64,000 nucleotides of DNA from Streptomyces albogriseolus. Its GTDB lineage: Bacteria > Actinomycetota > Actinomycetes > Streptomycetales > Streptomycetaceae. The translations under genes and the position numbers were made by a program. The stretch is from NCBI GenBank assembly GCA_014650475.1, contig BMVA01000001.1:372001-436000 (forward strand), written 5' to 3'. Of this stretch, positions 52,518-60,979 are shown one piece after another; position 1 is the stretch's first letter, and every line of letters starts with the position of its first letter. The notes under the pieces are model-generated. The model had not been told where the DNA came from and ran no database searches. It was given only the letters and a program-made list of their open reading frames with translations.

Positions 52518-53375
52518 TTGTTCACTTCCGTCGACGACGTCTCGGCACGCCTCGCCGAGACCGGCTATCTGGCGTCGCCCGCGGTCGCCACCACCGTCTT
52601 CCTCGCCGCCCGGCTCGGCAAGCCGCTGCTGGTGGAGGGCCCGGCGGGGGTGGGCAAGACCGAGCTGGCCAAGGCCGTCGCCCGCGCCTGCGACGCCCGG
52701 CTGGTGCGCCTTCAGTGCTACGAGGGCGTGGACGAGTCGCGCGCGCTGTACGAGTGGAACCACGCCAAGCAGCTGCTGCGGATCAGCGCCGGGAGGGGCG
52801 AGACCTGGGACGAGGCGCGCACGGACATCTTCGGAGAGGAGTTCCTGCTGCCCCGTCCGCTGCTCACCGCGATCCGCGGCGACGACCCCAAGGTGCTGCT
52901 GATCGACGAGACCGACAAGGCGGACGTCGAGATCGAAGGGCTGCTGCTCGAGGTGCTCGGCGACTTCCAGGTGACGGTGCCCGAGCTGGGCACCGTGACC
53001 GCGACCCGCCGGCCGTTCACCGTGCTCACCTCCAACGCCACCCGGGAGCTGTCCGAGGCGCTGCGCCGCCGCTGCCTGTTCCTGCACATCGGTTTCCCGG
53101 ACGCGGAGCTGGAGCGGCGGATCGTCCGGCTGAAGGTGCCGGACGTCGACGCGGCGCTGGCCGAGTCCGTGGTGCGGGTGGTGGGTGCGCTGCGTGCGAT
53201 GGACCTGCGCAAGGCGCCGTCGGTCGCCGAGACCGTCGACTGGGCGCGCACCCTGCTGGCGCTCGGCGCGAGCACGCTGGACGAGGCGGTCGTACGGGAC
53301 AGCCTGGGCGTGGTCCTCAAGCACCAGGACGACATCCAGAAGGCGGCGGCCAAGCTCGACCTGGACGCGCTGTGA
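52518..53375 (+). CDS. MoxR family AAA ATPase
   Basis: 285-aa AAA+ ATPase. Walker A GPAGVGKTE (about 41-49), Walker B VLLIDETDKAD (about 128-138), sensor 1 in LTSNATREL (about 174-182), and Arg finger in ALRRRC. MoxR ATPases act with VWA-domain proteins as chaperones that insert metal cofactors or mature enzyme complexes. The start is TTG 52518, supported by GGAGG 7 nt upstream. It overlaps the VWA gene by 4 nt. Confidence 0.9.
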   Translation: MFTSVDDVSARLAETGYLASPAVATTVFLAARLGKPLLVEGPAGVGKTELAKAVARACDARLVRLQCYEGVDESRALYEWNHAKQLLRISAGRGETWDEARTDIFGEEFLLPRPLLTAIRGDDPKVLLIDETDKADVEIEGLLLEVLGDFQVTVPELGTVTATRRPFTVLTSNATRELSEALRRRCLFLHIGFPDAELERRIVRLKVPDVDAALAESVVRVVGALRAMDLRKAPSVAETVDWARTLLALGASTLDEAVVRDSLGVVLKHQDDIQKAAAKLDLDAL

Positions 53376-54739
53376 CCGCCGCCGCGGACACGGACCTGGT
53401 GACCCGGCTGACCGGCCTGGTCGACGCGCTGCGCGCGCACGGCCTGCGGATCGGCACCGGGGAGACCGTGGACGCGGCGCGCGCCGTGGAGGCGCTGGGT
53501 CTCGCCGACCGGGAACTGCTCCGGGAGGGCCTGGCGGCGACCCTGCTGCACGGCGCCGGCGGGCGCCCGGTGTTCGACGCGGTCTTCGACCTGTACTTCC
53601 CGCGAGGCGTGGGTGTCCCGGAGGCCGGCGGCGACGCGGACCGCGAGGCGCTGCGCGCCCGGCTCGCCGAGGCGCTGGCCGCGAACGACACCGCGGCGCT
53701 GGCCCGGCTGGCGGTGGAGGCGGTCGACGGCTTCGGCGGGTACGGGAGTGCGCCCGGCTCGGACGGCTGGTCGTCGTACCAGACGCTGGACCGGCTGCGC
53801 CCGCAGACGCTGCTGGCGCGGGTGCGGGTCGAGGTGCGCGGGCGGGACGGGTCGGGGGGCTTCGCCGACCGGCTGCTGGAGGACGAGATCCGGCGCCGTG
53901 TCGAGGAGTTCCGGCGGCTGGTCACCGCGGAGGCGCGGCGCCGGGCCGCGGAGCGCCGGGGCCGCGACGAGATCGCCCGCCGCGCGCTCGCGCCGACCGC
54001 CGACCGGGTCGACTTCCTGCTGGCCGGCAAGGACCGGCTGGCGGAGATGCGCCGCACGGTCCGGCCGCTCGCCCGGAAGCTGGCGACCCGGCTCGCGGCG
54101 CGCCGCCGCAGGGCCGCGCGCGGCACCGTCGACCTGCGCAGGACGCTGCGCGGCTCGCTGTCGACCGGTGGGGTGCCGGTGAAGCCCGTCCTGCGGCGGC
54201 GCCGGCCCGCCCGGCCCGAACTGGTGCTGCTGTGCGACATGTCGGGCTCGGTGGCCGGGTTCTCCGACTTCACGATGCTGCTGGTGCAGGCGCTGCACGA
54301 CCAGTTCTCCAAGGTGCGGGTGTTCGCCTTCGTCAACCGCGTCGACGAGGTGACCGGCCTGCTGGTGCACGGCGCGGCCGACCCGGAGGGCCTGAACGCC
54401 CGCATCCGCGCGGAGGCCCGGCTCACCGCCTGGCACGACAGCAGCGACTACGGCGCCGCGCTGGGCGAGTTCACCGACCGGTACGCCGACGCCGCCGGCC
54501 CGCGCACCACCGTCTTCGTCCTCGGCGACGCCCGCACCAACAGGGCGGACCCCAACCTCCCCGCCCTCCGCGACCTCACCCGCCGCGCCCGCCGCGTCCA
54601 CTGGCTCAACCCCGAACCCCGCGCCCTCTGGGGCACGGGCGACTCCGCCGCCCCGGCGTACGCGGAGCTGGTGGACATGCGGGAGTGCAGGAACGTACGG
54701 CAACTGGACGCGCTGGTGGGGAGGTTGCTGCCGGTGTGA
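53372..54739 (+). CDS. VWA domain protein (CoxE-like)
   Basis: 455-aa protein. A long helical N-terminal part (about 1-270, Arg-rich) precedes a von Willebrand factor A domain: MIDAS motif CDMSGSVAG (about 288-296, DxSxS), then VFAFVNRVDEVT. This is the CoxE-type partner of MoxR ATPases, in carbon monoxide dehydrogenase clusters and elsewhere. There is no molybdenum hydroxylase nearby, so the client is unknown. GTG 53372 overlaps the MoxR stop. Confidence 0.85.
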   Translation: MTAAADTDLVTRLTGLVDALRAHGLRIGTGETVDAARAVEALGLADRELLREGLAATLLHGAGGRPVFDAVFDLYFPRGVGVPEAGGDADREALRARLAEALAANDTAALARLAVEAVDGFGGYGSAPGSDGWSSYQTLDRLRPQTLLARVRVEVRGRDGSGGFADRLLEDEIRRRVEEFRRLVTAEARRRAAERRGRDEIARRALAPTADRVDFLLAGKDRLAEMRRTVRPLARKLATRLAARRRRAARGTVDLRRTLRGSLSTGGVPVKPVLRRRRPARPELVLLCDMSGSVAGFSDFTMLLVQALHDQFSKVRVFAFVNRVDEVTGLLVHGAADPEGLNARIRAEARLTAWHDSSDYGAALGEFTDRYADAAGPRTTVFVLGDARTNRADPNLPALRDLTRRARRVHWLNPEPRALWGTGDSAAPAYAELVDMRECRNVRQLDALVGRLLPV

Positions 54740-54791
54740 GGGGGGCTTTCGGCAACGGTGCCGGCCGGCCCTCCGGCTGAGGGCAGTGCGG

Positions 54792-56099
54792 TCAGGCCGC
54801 CGTCGGCGTCCACCGCTGCGCGGCCGTCCCGTTGCAGTCCCAGATCTGGAGCTGCGTGCCGTCCGCGGTGGAGCCGCCCGGGTCGTCCAGGCAGCGGCCC
54901 GACCGGGGGTTGACCAGGGACGAGCCGGGGCCGGGGATCCAGCGTTGGGCGCCGGTGCCGTTGCAGTGCCAGAGCTGGACCTTGGTGCCGTTGGCGGTTC
55001 CGCCGCCGCTGACGTCGAGGCAGCGGCCCAGGGCGCGCAGGGTGCCGCCCTCGCCGGGGACGTGGGTCCAGCGCTGGGCCGCCGTGCCGTTGCAGGTGTG
55101 GAGCTGGACGGGCGTGCCGTCGGCGGTGGCGGCGTTGCGGACGTCGACGCACATGCCGGGGACGCCGGAGCGGAAGGCGGCCGTCTGGGTCACTCCGCCC
55201 GACGCCAGGGCCGCCTGCACGAGGTCGGCCGCCGCCCGCATACCCGCCTCGTTGGGGTGGTAGGTGGACCGGCCCTGTGCCGGGCGGTACGACTCCACCC
55301 ACGGGTTCGCCGAGCACGCGTCGTGGCCGCGGCTCGCGCCCGCCAGGTCGACCAGGGTGGCGCCCGTCGCGGCGGCCGCGTCGGCGGTGGCGGCGGCCAG
55401 GCGCGCGGCGATGCTCCGTTCGTAGTCCGCCTGCTCGTCGGTCAGGGGTGCGACGGCGCACGTGCCGGAGTCCGGCAGCACGGTGAAGTAGGTGACCAGG
55501 TGGACGCGGGCCTGGGGCGCCACGGCGTGGACCGCGCGCACGATGTCCGCGATACGGCCGGGGAGTTCCGGAAACGTCCGCTCGATGACGTCGCGGTCCA
55601 CGGCCGGGCAGCCTGTGCTGCCGCTCGCCTGGCAGGAGTAGGCGTTGATACTACCCAGGTAGTTGACGTCGTTGCCGCCGATCGTGACCGTGACGAGGCG
55701 CGTGCCCGGGGTCACCGCCTGGATCTGCGGCGGGCGGGTGCCCTGCGTGTCCCTCAGCACGTGCGCGGTCGTCGCGCCGCTGCACGACACGTCCGTCAGG
55801 TCCGCGCCGATCTCGCGGGCCACGAGGCTGGGGTAGTTGCCGGCCGACCGGGAACACGCGGAGGCGCCGTCGCTCGACTGGAGGGGCGGGATGCCGGGGC
55901 CCGCGGCGAACGAACTGCCCAGTGCCACATAGTCCGTTCCCGCGTCGGCGGCCGCGGAGGGGGGCTGCTCCGAGGCCGGCTGCGCGGAGGCGGACACGGC
56001 CGGGGCGGCGACGACCGCGGCCCATGCCGCCGCCAGGGCGCACACGGCTCGCGCCCACGTCCGGATCGGTGAGCGATGGGTGGCGCGCGAACCCGGCAT
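54792..56099 (-). CDS. Secreted SGNH/GDSL hydrolase with C-terminal ricin B lectin domain
   Basis: 435-aa exported enzyme. A long signal peptide has its hydrophobic core at ARAVCALAAAWAAVVAAPAVSASA (about 15-38). The SGNH domain (about 55-300) contains block I ALGSSFAAG (nucleophile Ser), block III GGNDVN, and block V YHPNEAG (catalytic His), as in Streptomyces lipases and esterases. A ricin-type trefoil (about 305-435) has three QRW repeats (AQRWTHV, AQRWIPG, AQRWTPT), which probably bind a polysaccharide. I chose ATG 56099 because GGAGG lies 6 nt upstream; ATG 56105 would put the site against the codon. Confidence 0.88.
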   Translation of the reverse strand: MPGSRATHRSPIRTWARAVCALAAAWAAVVAAPAVSASAQPASEQPPSAAADAGTDYVALGSSFAAGPGIPPLQSSDGASACSRSAGNYPSLVAREIGADLTDVSCSGATTAHVLRDTQGTRPPQIQAVTPGTRLVTVTIGGNDVNYLGSINAYSCQASGSTGCPAVDRDVIERTFPELPGRIADIVRAVHAVAPQARVHLVTYFTVLPDSGTCAVAPLTDEQADYERSIAARLAAATADAAAATGATLVDLAGASRGHDACSANPWVESYRPAQGRSTYHPNEAGMRAAADLVQAALASGGVTQTAAFRSGVPGMCVDVRNAATADGTPVQLHTCNGTAAQRWTHVPGEGGTLRALGRCLDVSGGGTANGTKVQLWHCNGTGAQRWIPGPGSSLVNPRSGRCLDDPGGSTADGTQLQIWDCNGTAAQRWTPTAA

Positions 56100-56124
56100 C
56101 GGCATCCTCCGCGAGAGCCCGTGA

Positions 56125-56158
56125 GAGTCACAACGAGTCGCACAACAAGTCACACAAC
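56125..56158 (-). repeat. Three tandem direct repeats in the SGNH gene leader
   Basis: On the minus strand the units read GTTGTGTGACTT, GTTGTGCGACTC and GTTGTGACTC (12, 12, 10 nt, end to end), immediately downstream of the predicted transcription start. Adjacent ACAACGTTGT (56154-56163) forms a palindrome with the first unit. They may be binding sites of a regulator that recognises direct repeats. Confidence 0.55.
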
Positions 56159-56169
56159 GTTGTAAACGG

Positions 56170-56198
56170 ACCCTAGCGGCGTCCGAGGTCCGCGCCAA
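56170..56198 (-). promoter_or_regulatory. Predicted HrdB promoter of the SGNH hydrolase gene
   Basis: On the minus strand TTGGCG (56193-56198), a 17-nt spacer and TAGGGT (56170-56175). The start would lie near 56163, at the tandem repeats. Confidence 0.6.
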
Positions 56199-56234
56199 GA
56201 CCGTCCGCACGCCGTATCGGGAGAGGATCGGACC

Positions 56235-56639
56235 ATGGCCGATTCCTCAGCACAGATCAACGCCCTCATCGTCGACGCGACGGACCCCGAGCGGCTCGCC
56301 GCGTTCTGGTCGGACGTACTCGGCAGGCCGGTCGTGGGACGCACCGGCCCCTATGTGTGGCTGCGCCGGGAGAACGGCCTGGTATTGGGCTTCCAGCGCG
56401 CCGACACGCCCAAGTCCGGCAAGAACCGCATGCACGTCGACGTCGCCTCCCCCGACCCGGCCGCCGAGCAGCGCCGGATCGAAGGGCTCGGCGGGCGGCG
56501 GCTGGAGGGGTACGACGACGGCGGGTTCCTGGTGATGGCGGACCCCGAGGGGAACGAGTTCTGCGTCATCCCCGCGGGGCCCTTCGCACTCGACGACGAG
56601 GGACGCGCGCACTACCTCGACCGGCCGGCGGACGTGTGA
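56235..56639 (+). CDS. VOC family protein (glyoxalase-like)
   Basis: 134-aa protein with two VOC modules: IVDATDPERLAAFWSDVLGRPVV (about 12-34) and NRMHVDVASPDPAAEQRRIEGLGG (about 63-86), then the C-terminal VMADPEGNEFCVI. It resembles uncharacterised glyoxalase-like proteins. The substrate is unknown. ATG 56235 has GAGAGG upstream. It is divergent from the SGNH gene and convergent with the cupin gene. Confidence 0.82.
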   Translation: MADSSAQINALIVDATDPERLAAFWSDVLGRPVVGRTGPYVWLRRENGLVLGFQRADTPKSGKNRMHVDVASPDPAAEQRRIEGLGGRRLEGYDDGGFLVMADPEGNEFCVIPAGPFALDDEGRAHYLDRPADV

Positions 56640-56646
56640 GGGGTGC

Positions 56647-57006
56647 CTAGTCCGCCTTCGCGTAGTCCGTGGCCATGGCGCCCGCGAAGTCGTGGACCAC
56701 GACCTGCTCGTCGCCGACCACCCACGCGTCGTGGCCCGGCGGGCACACGAAGACGTCGCCGGGGCCTACCTCGCTCTCGGCGCCGTCGTCCATGCGGATG
56801 TGCATACGGCCCTGGAGCACGTAGCCGTTGTGGTGGATGCCGCACGACTCCGTGCCGGCGATCGGTCCGACCGACTCGGACCAGCGCCATCCCGGCTCGA
56901 ACGTGGCGACCGCGAAGTCCAGCCCCGTCAGGTGGACGGCTTCGATGTGGCCCCTCGGGAAGTCGCGTCGCTCGTCGGGCTTGTCCAGCGTCTTCACCTC
57001 GAGCAT
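56647..57006 (-). CDS. Cupin domain protein
   Basis: 119-aa single-domain cupin. Motif 1 is GIHHNGYVLQGRMHIRMDDG (about 51-70, two His), and motif 2 is FVCPPGHDAWVVGDEQ (about 84-99, His). The metal-bound sites are intact. Function is unknown, possibly sugar- or metabolite-related. ATG 57006 has GGAG upstream. Confidence 0.8.
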   Translation of the reverse strand: MLEVKTLDKPDERRDFPRGHIEAVHLTGLDFAVATFEPGWRWSESVGPIAGTESCGIHHNGYVLQGRMHIRMDDGAESEVGPGDVFVCPPGHDAWVVGDEQVVVHDFAGAMATDYAKAD

Positions 57007-57124
57007 GATCCTGCTCCCTTCCGGTGACCGGCCCGGTACGGCGAGGGCCGGCCGGGCCCTGCCCCCTCATCGTCCGCCTGTCCACCCGGGGGCGCCATAC
57101 GGGTGAGGGGCGCCGTCGCCCGGC

Positions 57125-58102
57125 TCAGTCACCGGGGGCGCAGAGGCGGGCGAAGCGTTCCGCGTCGACGTTGCCGCCGGAGAGGATCAGGCCCACGCGG
57201 TGCGGGAGCGGGCCCGCGCGGCCGGTGAGCAGCGCGGCCAGCGGGGTGGCCCCGCTCGGTTCGAGGACGATCTTCAGCCGGGTGAAGGCGAACCGCATCG
57301 CCTCCTTGATCGCCTCGTCGTCGACCAGCACGACCTCGTCCAGCAGGCGGCGGTTCACGGCGAAGGTCAGCTCGCCGGGGGTGGACACGGCCTGGCCGTC
57401 GGCGATGGTGCGGGGCACGGGCACGGTGACGCGCCGGCCCGCCTCCAGGGAGCGCCGCGTGTCGTCCCCGGCCTCCGGCTCGACGCCGATCACCGGGGTC
57501 GCCGGGTGCAGGCCCTTCACGGCGGTGGCGCTCCCCGCGATCAGTCCCCCGCCGCCGACCGGCGCGATCAGCGCACCCAACTCGCCGGTCTCCTCGACCA
57601 GTTCCAGCGCCGCCGTGCCCTGTCCCGCGATGACGTGGGGGTGGTCGTAGGGAGGTACGAGGGTGAGGCCCCGCTCGTCGGCGAGGGCCTCGGCGATGGC
57701 CGCGCGGTCGCCGGTGTACCGGTCGTAGGCGACGACCGTCGCGCCGTACCCCTCGGTGGCCGCGCGCTTGGACGGCGGGGCGTCCTCCGGCATGACGACG
57801 ACGGCGGTGGTGCCCAGTTCCCGGGCGGCGAGCGCGACGGCCTGGGCGTGGTTGCCGGAGGAGTAGGCGACCACGCCCCGCGACAGCCGGCCGGGGGTGA
57901 GCCGGGACACGGTGTTGTAGGCGCCGCGGAACTTGAAGGCGCCCACCCGCTGGAAGTTCTCGCACTTGAGGTGCACCTCGGCGCCGACGAGCGCGTCCAG
58001 GGTGCGGGAGCGCAGCACGGGCGTGCGGTGGGCGACGCCGCGCAGGCGTGCGGCGGCGGAGCGCACGTCGTCCAGGGTGATCGGCGGGGTGGTGGTCGTC
58101 AC
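57125..58102 (-). CDS. Threonine/serine dehydratase-type PLP enzyme
   Basis: 325-aa fold-type II PLP enzyme. The Schiff-base Lys is in GAFKFRG (about 52-58), the Asn in SSGNHAQ (about 79-85), and the phosphate-binding GGGGLIAG near residue 180. It matches threonine dehydratase/serine racemase-like enzymes without the ACT regulatory domain of biosynthetic IlvA, so it probably deaminates threonine or serine catabolically, or dehydrates a related hydroxyamino acid. The start is GTG 58102. Confidence 0.87.
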   Translation of the reverse strand: MTTTTPPITLDDVRSAAARLRGVAHRTPVLRSRTLDALVGAEVHLKCENFQRVGAFKFRGAYNTVSRLTPGRLSRGVVAYSSGNHAQAVALAARELGTTAVVVMPEDAPPSKRAATEGYGATVVAYDRYTGDRAAIAEALADERGLTLVPPYDHPHVIAGQGTAALELVEETGELGALIAPVGGGGLIAGSATAVKGLHPATPVIGVEPEAGDDTRRSLEAGRRVTVPVPRTIADGQAVSTPGELTFAVNRRLLDEVVLVDDEAIKEAMRFAFTRLKIVLEPSGATPLAALLTGRAGPLPHRVGLILSGGNVDAERFARLCAPGD

Positions 58103-58237
58103 GCGGTCCCTCCGGAGCGAGTCGGTGCGGCCAGCCTACGCGTCCCGCACCCGGCCGCGCGGCTGGTCACAGGGGTGCGGAGGGAGGGGGAATACCGGGA
58201 CGGCCGGCCCGGTTGACGGGCGCGAAGGAGGTGCCGG

Positions 58238-58585
58238 GTGAACACGACGTACTACGACCACGGAACGCACGCCGAGCGCTGGGAGCGCGCGGGGATGTTC
58301 TTCGACGCCAAGGACTACGCCGCCGCCGCGCGGGTCCTGGGCAGCCTGGTCGAGGAGGTGCCCGAGCAGACCGGGCCGCGTCTGCTGCTCGCCCGCGCCT
58401 ACTACCACTCGGCCCAGCTGCGCCGCGCGGAGGCCGAGCTGCGGATCATCGTGGACCGCGACCCGGTGGAGCACTACGCCCGTCTGATGCTCGGCCGCAC
58501 CCTGCAGCGGCAGGGGCGGGACGCCGAGGCGCAGCCGCATCTGCGGCTCGCGGCCGCGCTGGGCGGCGACTTCGACGAGATGTGA
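58238..58585 (+). CDS. Tetratricopeptide repeat protein
   Basis: 115-aa helical protein. About three TPR units are visible: RAGMFFDAKDYAAAARVLGSLVEEVPEQ (about 17-44), LLLARAYYHSAQLRRAEAELRIIVDRDP (about 49-76) and LMLGRTLQRQGRDAEAQPHLRLAAAL. It is probably a small scaffold for protein contacts. GTG 58238 follows AAGGAGG. Confidence 0.82.
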   Translation: MNTTYYDHGTHAERWERAGMFFDAKDYAAAARVLGSLVEEVPEQTGPRLLLARAYYHSAQLRRAEAELRIIVDRDPVEHYARLMLGRTLQRQGRDAEAQPHLRLAAALGGDFDEM

Positions 58586-58598
58586 GCCCTCATGAGGC

Positions 58599-58632
58599 CG
58601 GTGCCCGGTTCCCCTCGGGGAGCCGGGCACCG
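58599..58632. terminator. Hairpin terminator after the TPR gene
   Basis: CGGTGCCCGG and CGGGCACCG arms plus an inner CCCC / GGGG pairing, with a TCG-rich loop. It starts 13 nt past the TPR stop. Confidence 0.7.
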
Positions 58633-58689
58633 TGCGTGTCGGCGGGGCACCGGACCGTACGACGGGCCGTCGAGTTCCCGGGAGGGGTG

Positions 58690-58707
58690 TGTGAGCTGCG
58701 GCTCACA
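58690..58707. promoter_or_regulatory. Palindrome upstream of peptide deformylase
   Basis: TGTGAGCTGCGGCTCACA has 7-bp arms (TGTGAGC / GCTCACA) around TGCG and lies 27 bp before the def ATG. It resembles a GTGA-N-TCAC Crp-like site, but the spacing (8 rather than 6) does not fit. Confidence 0.45.
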
Positions 58708-58734
58708 TGCTGACGGTCGTGCGATTCTGGCGTG

Positions 58735-59379
58735 ATGAACACTCCGAGCGATCGCGTGCCGTTGGCCGAGCAGGTCGAGCAACTTCTCGCCGATGAGGGG
58801 CCGTTGCCCATCGTCGCCGCCGGGCATCCGGTCCTGCGCCGCGCCACCGAGCCGTACGACGGGCAGCTGGACGACGCGCTGCTGGCGCGGTTCGTGCGGG
58901 CGCTCCGGGTCACCATGCGCACGGCCCCCGGTGTGGGGCTGGCCGCGCCGCAGGTGGGCGTGGGGCTGCGGATCGCGGTGATCGAGGACCCGGCGCCGGT
59001 GCCGGAGGAGGTACGGGTCGCGCGCGGGCGGGAGCCGCAGCCGTTCCGGGTGCTGGTGAACCCGGCGTACGAGGCGGTCGGCACGGAGCGGGCCGCGTTC
59101 TTCGAGGGGTGTCTGAGCGTGCCCGGCTACCAGGCGGTGGTGGCGCGGCACGCGTCGGTGCGGCTGACCGGGCAGGACGAACACGGGCGGGCGCTGGACG
59201 AGGAGTTCACCGGCTGGCCCGCCCGGATCGTGCAGCACGAGACCGACCACCTGGACGGGACGCTGTACCTGGACCGGGCCGAGCCGCGGTCGCTGTCCTG
59301 CAACGCGGCGGCGGCGCGGTACTGGGGGCAGCCGACGGCCGAGGAGGCGGCGCGGGCGCTGGGCTTCGACCTGCCGTAG
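58735..59379 (+). CDS. def: Peptide deformylase
   Basis: 214-aa metalloprotease. All three motifs are intact: GVGLAAPQVG (about 61-70), EGCLS (about 123-127, metal Cys) and QHETDHLDG (about 165-173, HExxH-type). It removes the formyl group from nascent proteins. The sequence is somewhat longer than the minimal E. coli form, with an N-terminal extension of about 25 residues and a C-terminal segment. ATG 58735 was chosen over GTG 58732. It is probably one of several deformylase genes in the organism. Confidence 0.92.
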   Translation: MNTPSDRVPLAEQVEQLLADEGPLPIVAAGHPVLRRATEPYDGQLDDALLARFVRALRVTMRTAPGVGLAAPQVGVGLRIAVIEDPAPVPEEVRVARGREPQPFRVLVNPAYEAVGTERAAFFEGCLSVPGYQAVVARHASVRLTGQDEHGRALDEEFTGWPARIVQHETDHLDGTLYLDRAEPRSLSCNAAAARYWGQPTAEEAARALGFDLP

Positions 59380-59416
59380 CCGCGCCCGCCCGGCCGGGAT
59401 CCGGTGGGAGCGCCGG

Positions 59417-60862
59417 TCAGGCGTCGCGGTACGCCTCCAGCAGCCGCAGCCACACCTCGCTGATCGTGGGGTACGACGGGACGGCGTGCCACAGCCGGCC
59501 GACCGGGACGCGGCCGGCCACCGCGACGGTCGCCGCGTGGATCAGCTCGCCGACGCCCGGACCGACGAGGGTGACGCCGCGCACGATCTCGTCCTCGAGG
59601 TCGACGACCATGCGGGCCCGGCCCCGGTAGCCGTCGCTGTACAGGCTCGCGCCCGCCACCGACGACAGGTCGACGTCCACGGCCCGCACCCGGTGGCCGG
59701 CCTGCTCGGCCTCGGCGAGGGTGAGGCCGGCGGAGGCCGCCTCCGGGTCGGTGAAGACGACCTGCGGGACGGCCGCGTGGTCCGCGGTGGCGGCGTGCGC
59801 GCCCCACTTCTCGGTCCGCACCGGCTCGCCCGCCGCCCGGGTGACGATGGCGGCGCCCGCGATGCGCGCCTGGTACTTGCCCTGGTGGGTGAGCAGGGCC
59901 CGGTGGTTGACGTCGCCGACGGCGTACAGCCAGTCGTGGCCGGTCACCCGGAGGCTGTCGTCCACGTCCAGCCAGGACCCCGGCTCCAGGCCGATCGTCT
60001 CCAGGCCGAGGTCGTCGGTGCGGGGGGCGCGGCCGGTGGCGAAGAGGATCTCGTCGGCCTCGATCCGGTCGCCGGTGTCGGTGAGGACGACGACGGCGCC
60101 GTTCTCCCTGGTCACGGCCTTCACGTAGGTGCCGGTGCGGACGTCGGCGCCGGCCTCGGTGAGGGCCTCGGCGACCAGCTCGCCCGCGAAGGGCTCCATA
60201 CGGCCGAGCAGGCCGTCGCCGCGCACCAGGACGGTGACGCGCGAGCCGAGCGCCTGCCAGGCGCAGGCCATCTCGGTGGCGACGACCCCGCCGCCCACCA
60301 CGACCAGCCGGCCGGGCGCGGAGCGGGCGCTGGTGGCCTCACGGCTGGTCCAGGGGCGGACCTCGTCGAGTCCTGGCAGGTCGGGGAGCTGGGCGCGGCT
60401 GCCGGTGCAGACGGCGACGGCGTGCCGGGCGGTGAGGACGCTCTCCCGGCCGTCGGGGCCGGTGACGGTGACGGTGCGCGGGCCGCTGAGGCGTCCCCGC
60501 CCGCGGTAGAGGTCGGCGCCGGTGCCCTCCAGCCACCGGACCTGGCCGTCGTCCTTCCAGCCGGAGGTGAAGGAGTCGCGGCGGGCGAGCACGGCGGCGG
60601 TGTCCAGGGGACCCTGGACGGACGCGCTCAGCCCTGGCAGGCGGCGGGCGTCGGCCCGGGCGAGGACCGGGCGCAGCAGGGCCTTGCTGGGCATGCAGGC
60701 CCAGTAGGAGCACTCGCCGCCGACCAGTTCGCTCTCCACCACAGCGGTGGAGAGCCCGGCCGCGCGGGTGCGGTCCGCCACGTTCTCCCCGACCGGTCCG
60801 GCGCCGATCACCACGACGTCGTAGGCGGTCGCTTCCGTGTGCCTCGATGGTGTGTCCGTCAT
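59417..60862 (-). CDS. FAD-dependent pyridine-nucleotide disulfide oxidoreductase
   Basis: 481-aa enzyme of the class I disulfide reductase family (dihydrolipoamide dehydrogenase/mercuric reductase type). FAD site VVVIGAGPVGEN (about 16-27), redox-active pair CSYWAC (about 49-54), NAD(P) site VVGGGVVATEM (about 175-185), second FAD motif YAVGDV (about 308-313), and the dimerisation domain with HAVPSYPTISE (about 465-475), where the interface His-Glu pair would be. The active-site spacing CxxxxC is normal. ATG 60862 was chosen; GTG 60898 adds a Thr/His-rich tail without a ribosome binding site. The thioredoxin gene is divergent from it. Confidence 0.87.
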   Translation of the reverse strand: MTDTPSRHTEATAYDVVVIGAGPVGENVADRTRAAGLSTAVVESELVGGECSYWACMPSKALLRPVLARADARRLPGLSASVQGPLDTAAVLARRDSFTSGWKDDGQVRWLEGTGADLYRGRGRLSGPRTVTVTGPDGRESVLTARHAVAVCTGSRAQLPDLPGLDEVRPWTSREATSARSAPGRLVVVGGGVVATEMACAWQALGSRVTVLVRGDGLLGRMEPFAGELVAEALTEAGADVRTGTYVKAVTRENGAVVVLTDTGDRIEADEILFATGRAPRTDDLGLETIGLEPGSWLDVDDSLRVTGHDWLYAVGDVNHRALLTHQGKYQARIAGAAIVTRAAGEPVRTEKWGAHAATADHAAVPQVVFTDPEAASAGLTLAEAEQAGHRVRAVDVDLSSVAGASLYSDGYRGRARMVVDLEDEIVRGVTLVGPGVGELIHAATVAVAGRVPVGRLWHAVPSYPTISEVWLRLLEAYRDA

Positions 60863-60912
60863 GGCGTCAGTCTGATGGGTGGTGTGCTGGGTGGCCACAT
60901 GGGTAGGGGCGC

Positions 60913-60938
60913 GGAATACGTGACCGGTCGGCCGTGTT
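60913..60938 (+). promoter_or_regulatory. SigR-type promoter of the thioredoxin gene
   Basis: GGAAT (60913-60917), an 18-nt spacer and GTT (60936-60938) match the thiol-stress SigR consensus GGAAT-N18-GTT exactly. It is 42 bp before the thioredoxin start. Confidence 0.72.
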
Positions 60939-60979
60939 GTGCCGACTCCGGAGCCGACAGCAGGAAGAGGGACCAGACC

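Noticed and set aside
56125-56158. PHO boxes (PhoP direct repeats) upstream of the SGNH hydrolase
   Set aside because: The units read GTTGTG-NNACT and are 12 nt long; PHO boxes are 11 nt and read GTTCACC-like.
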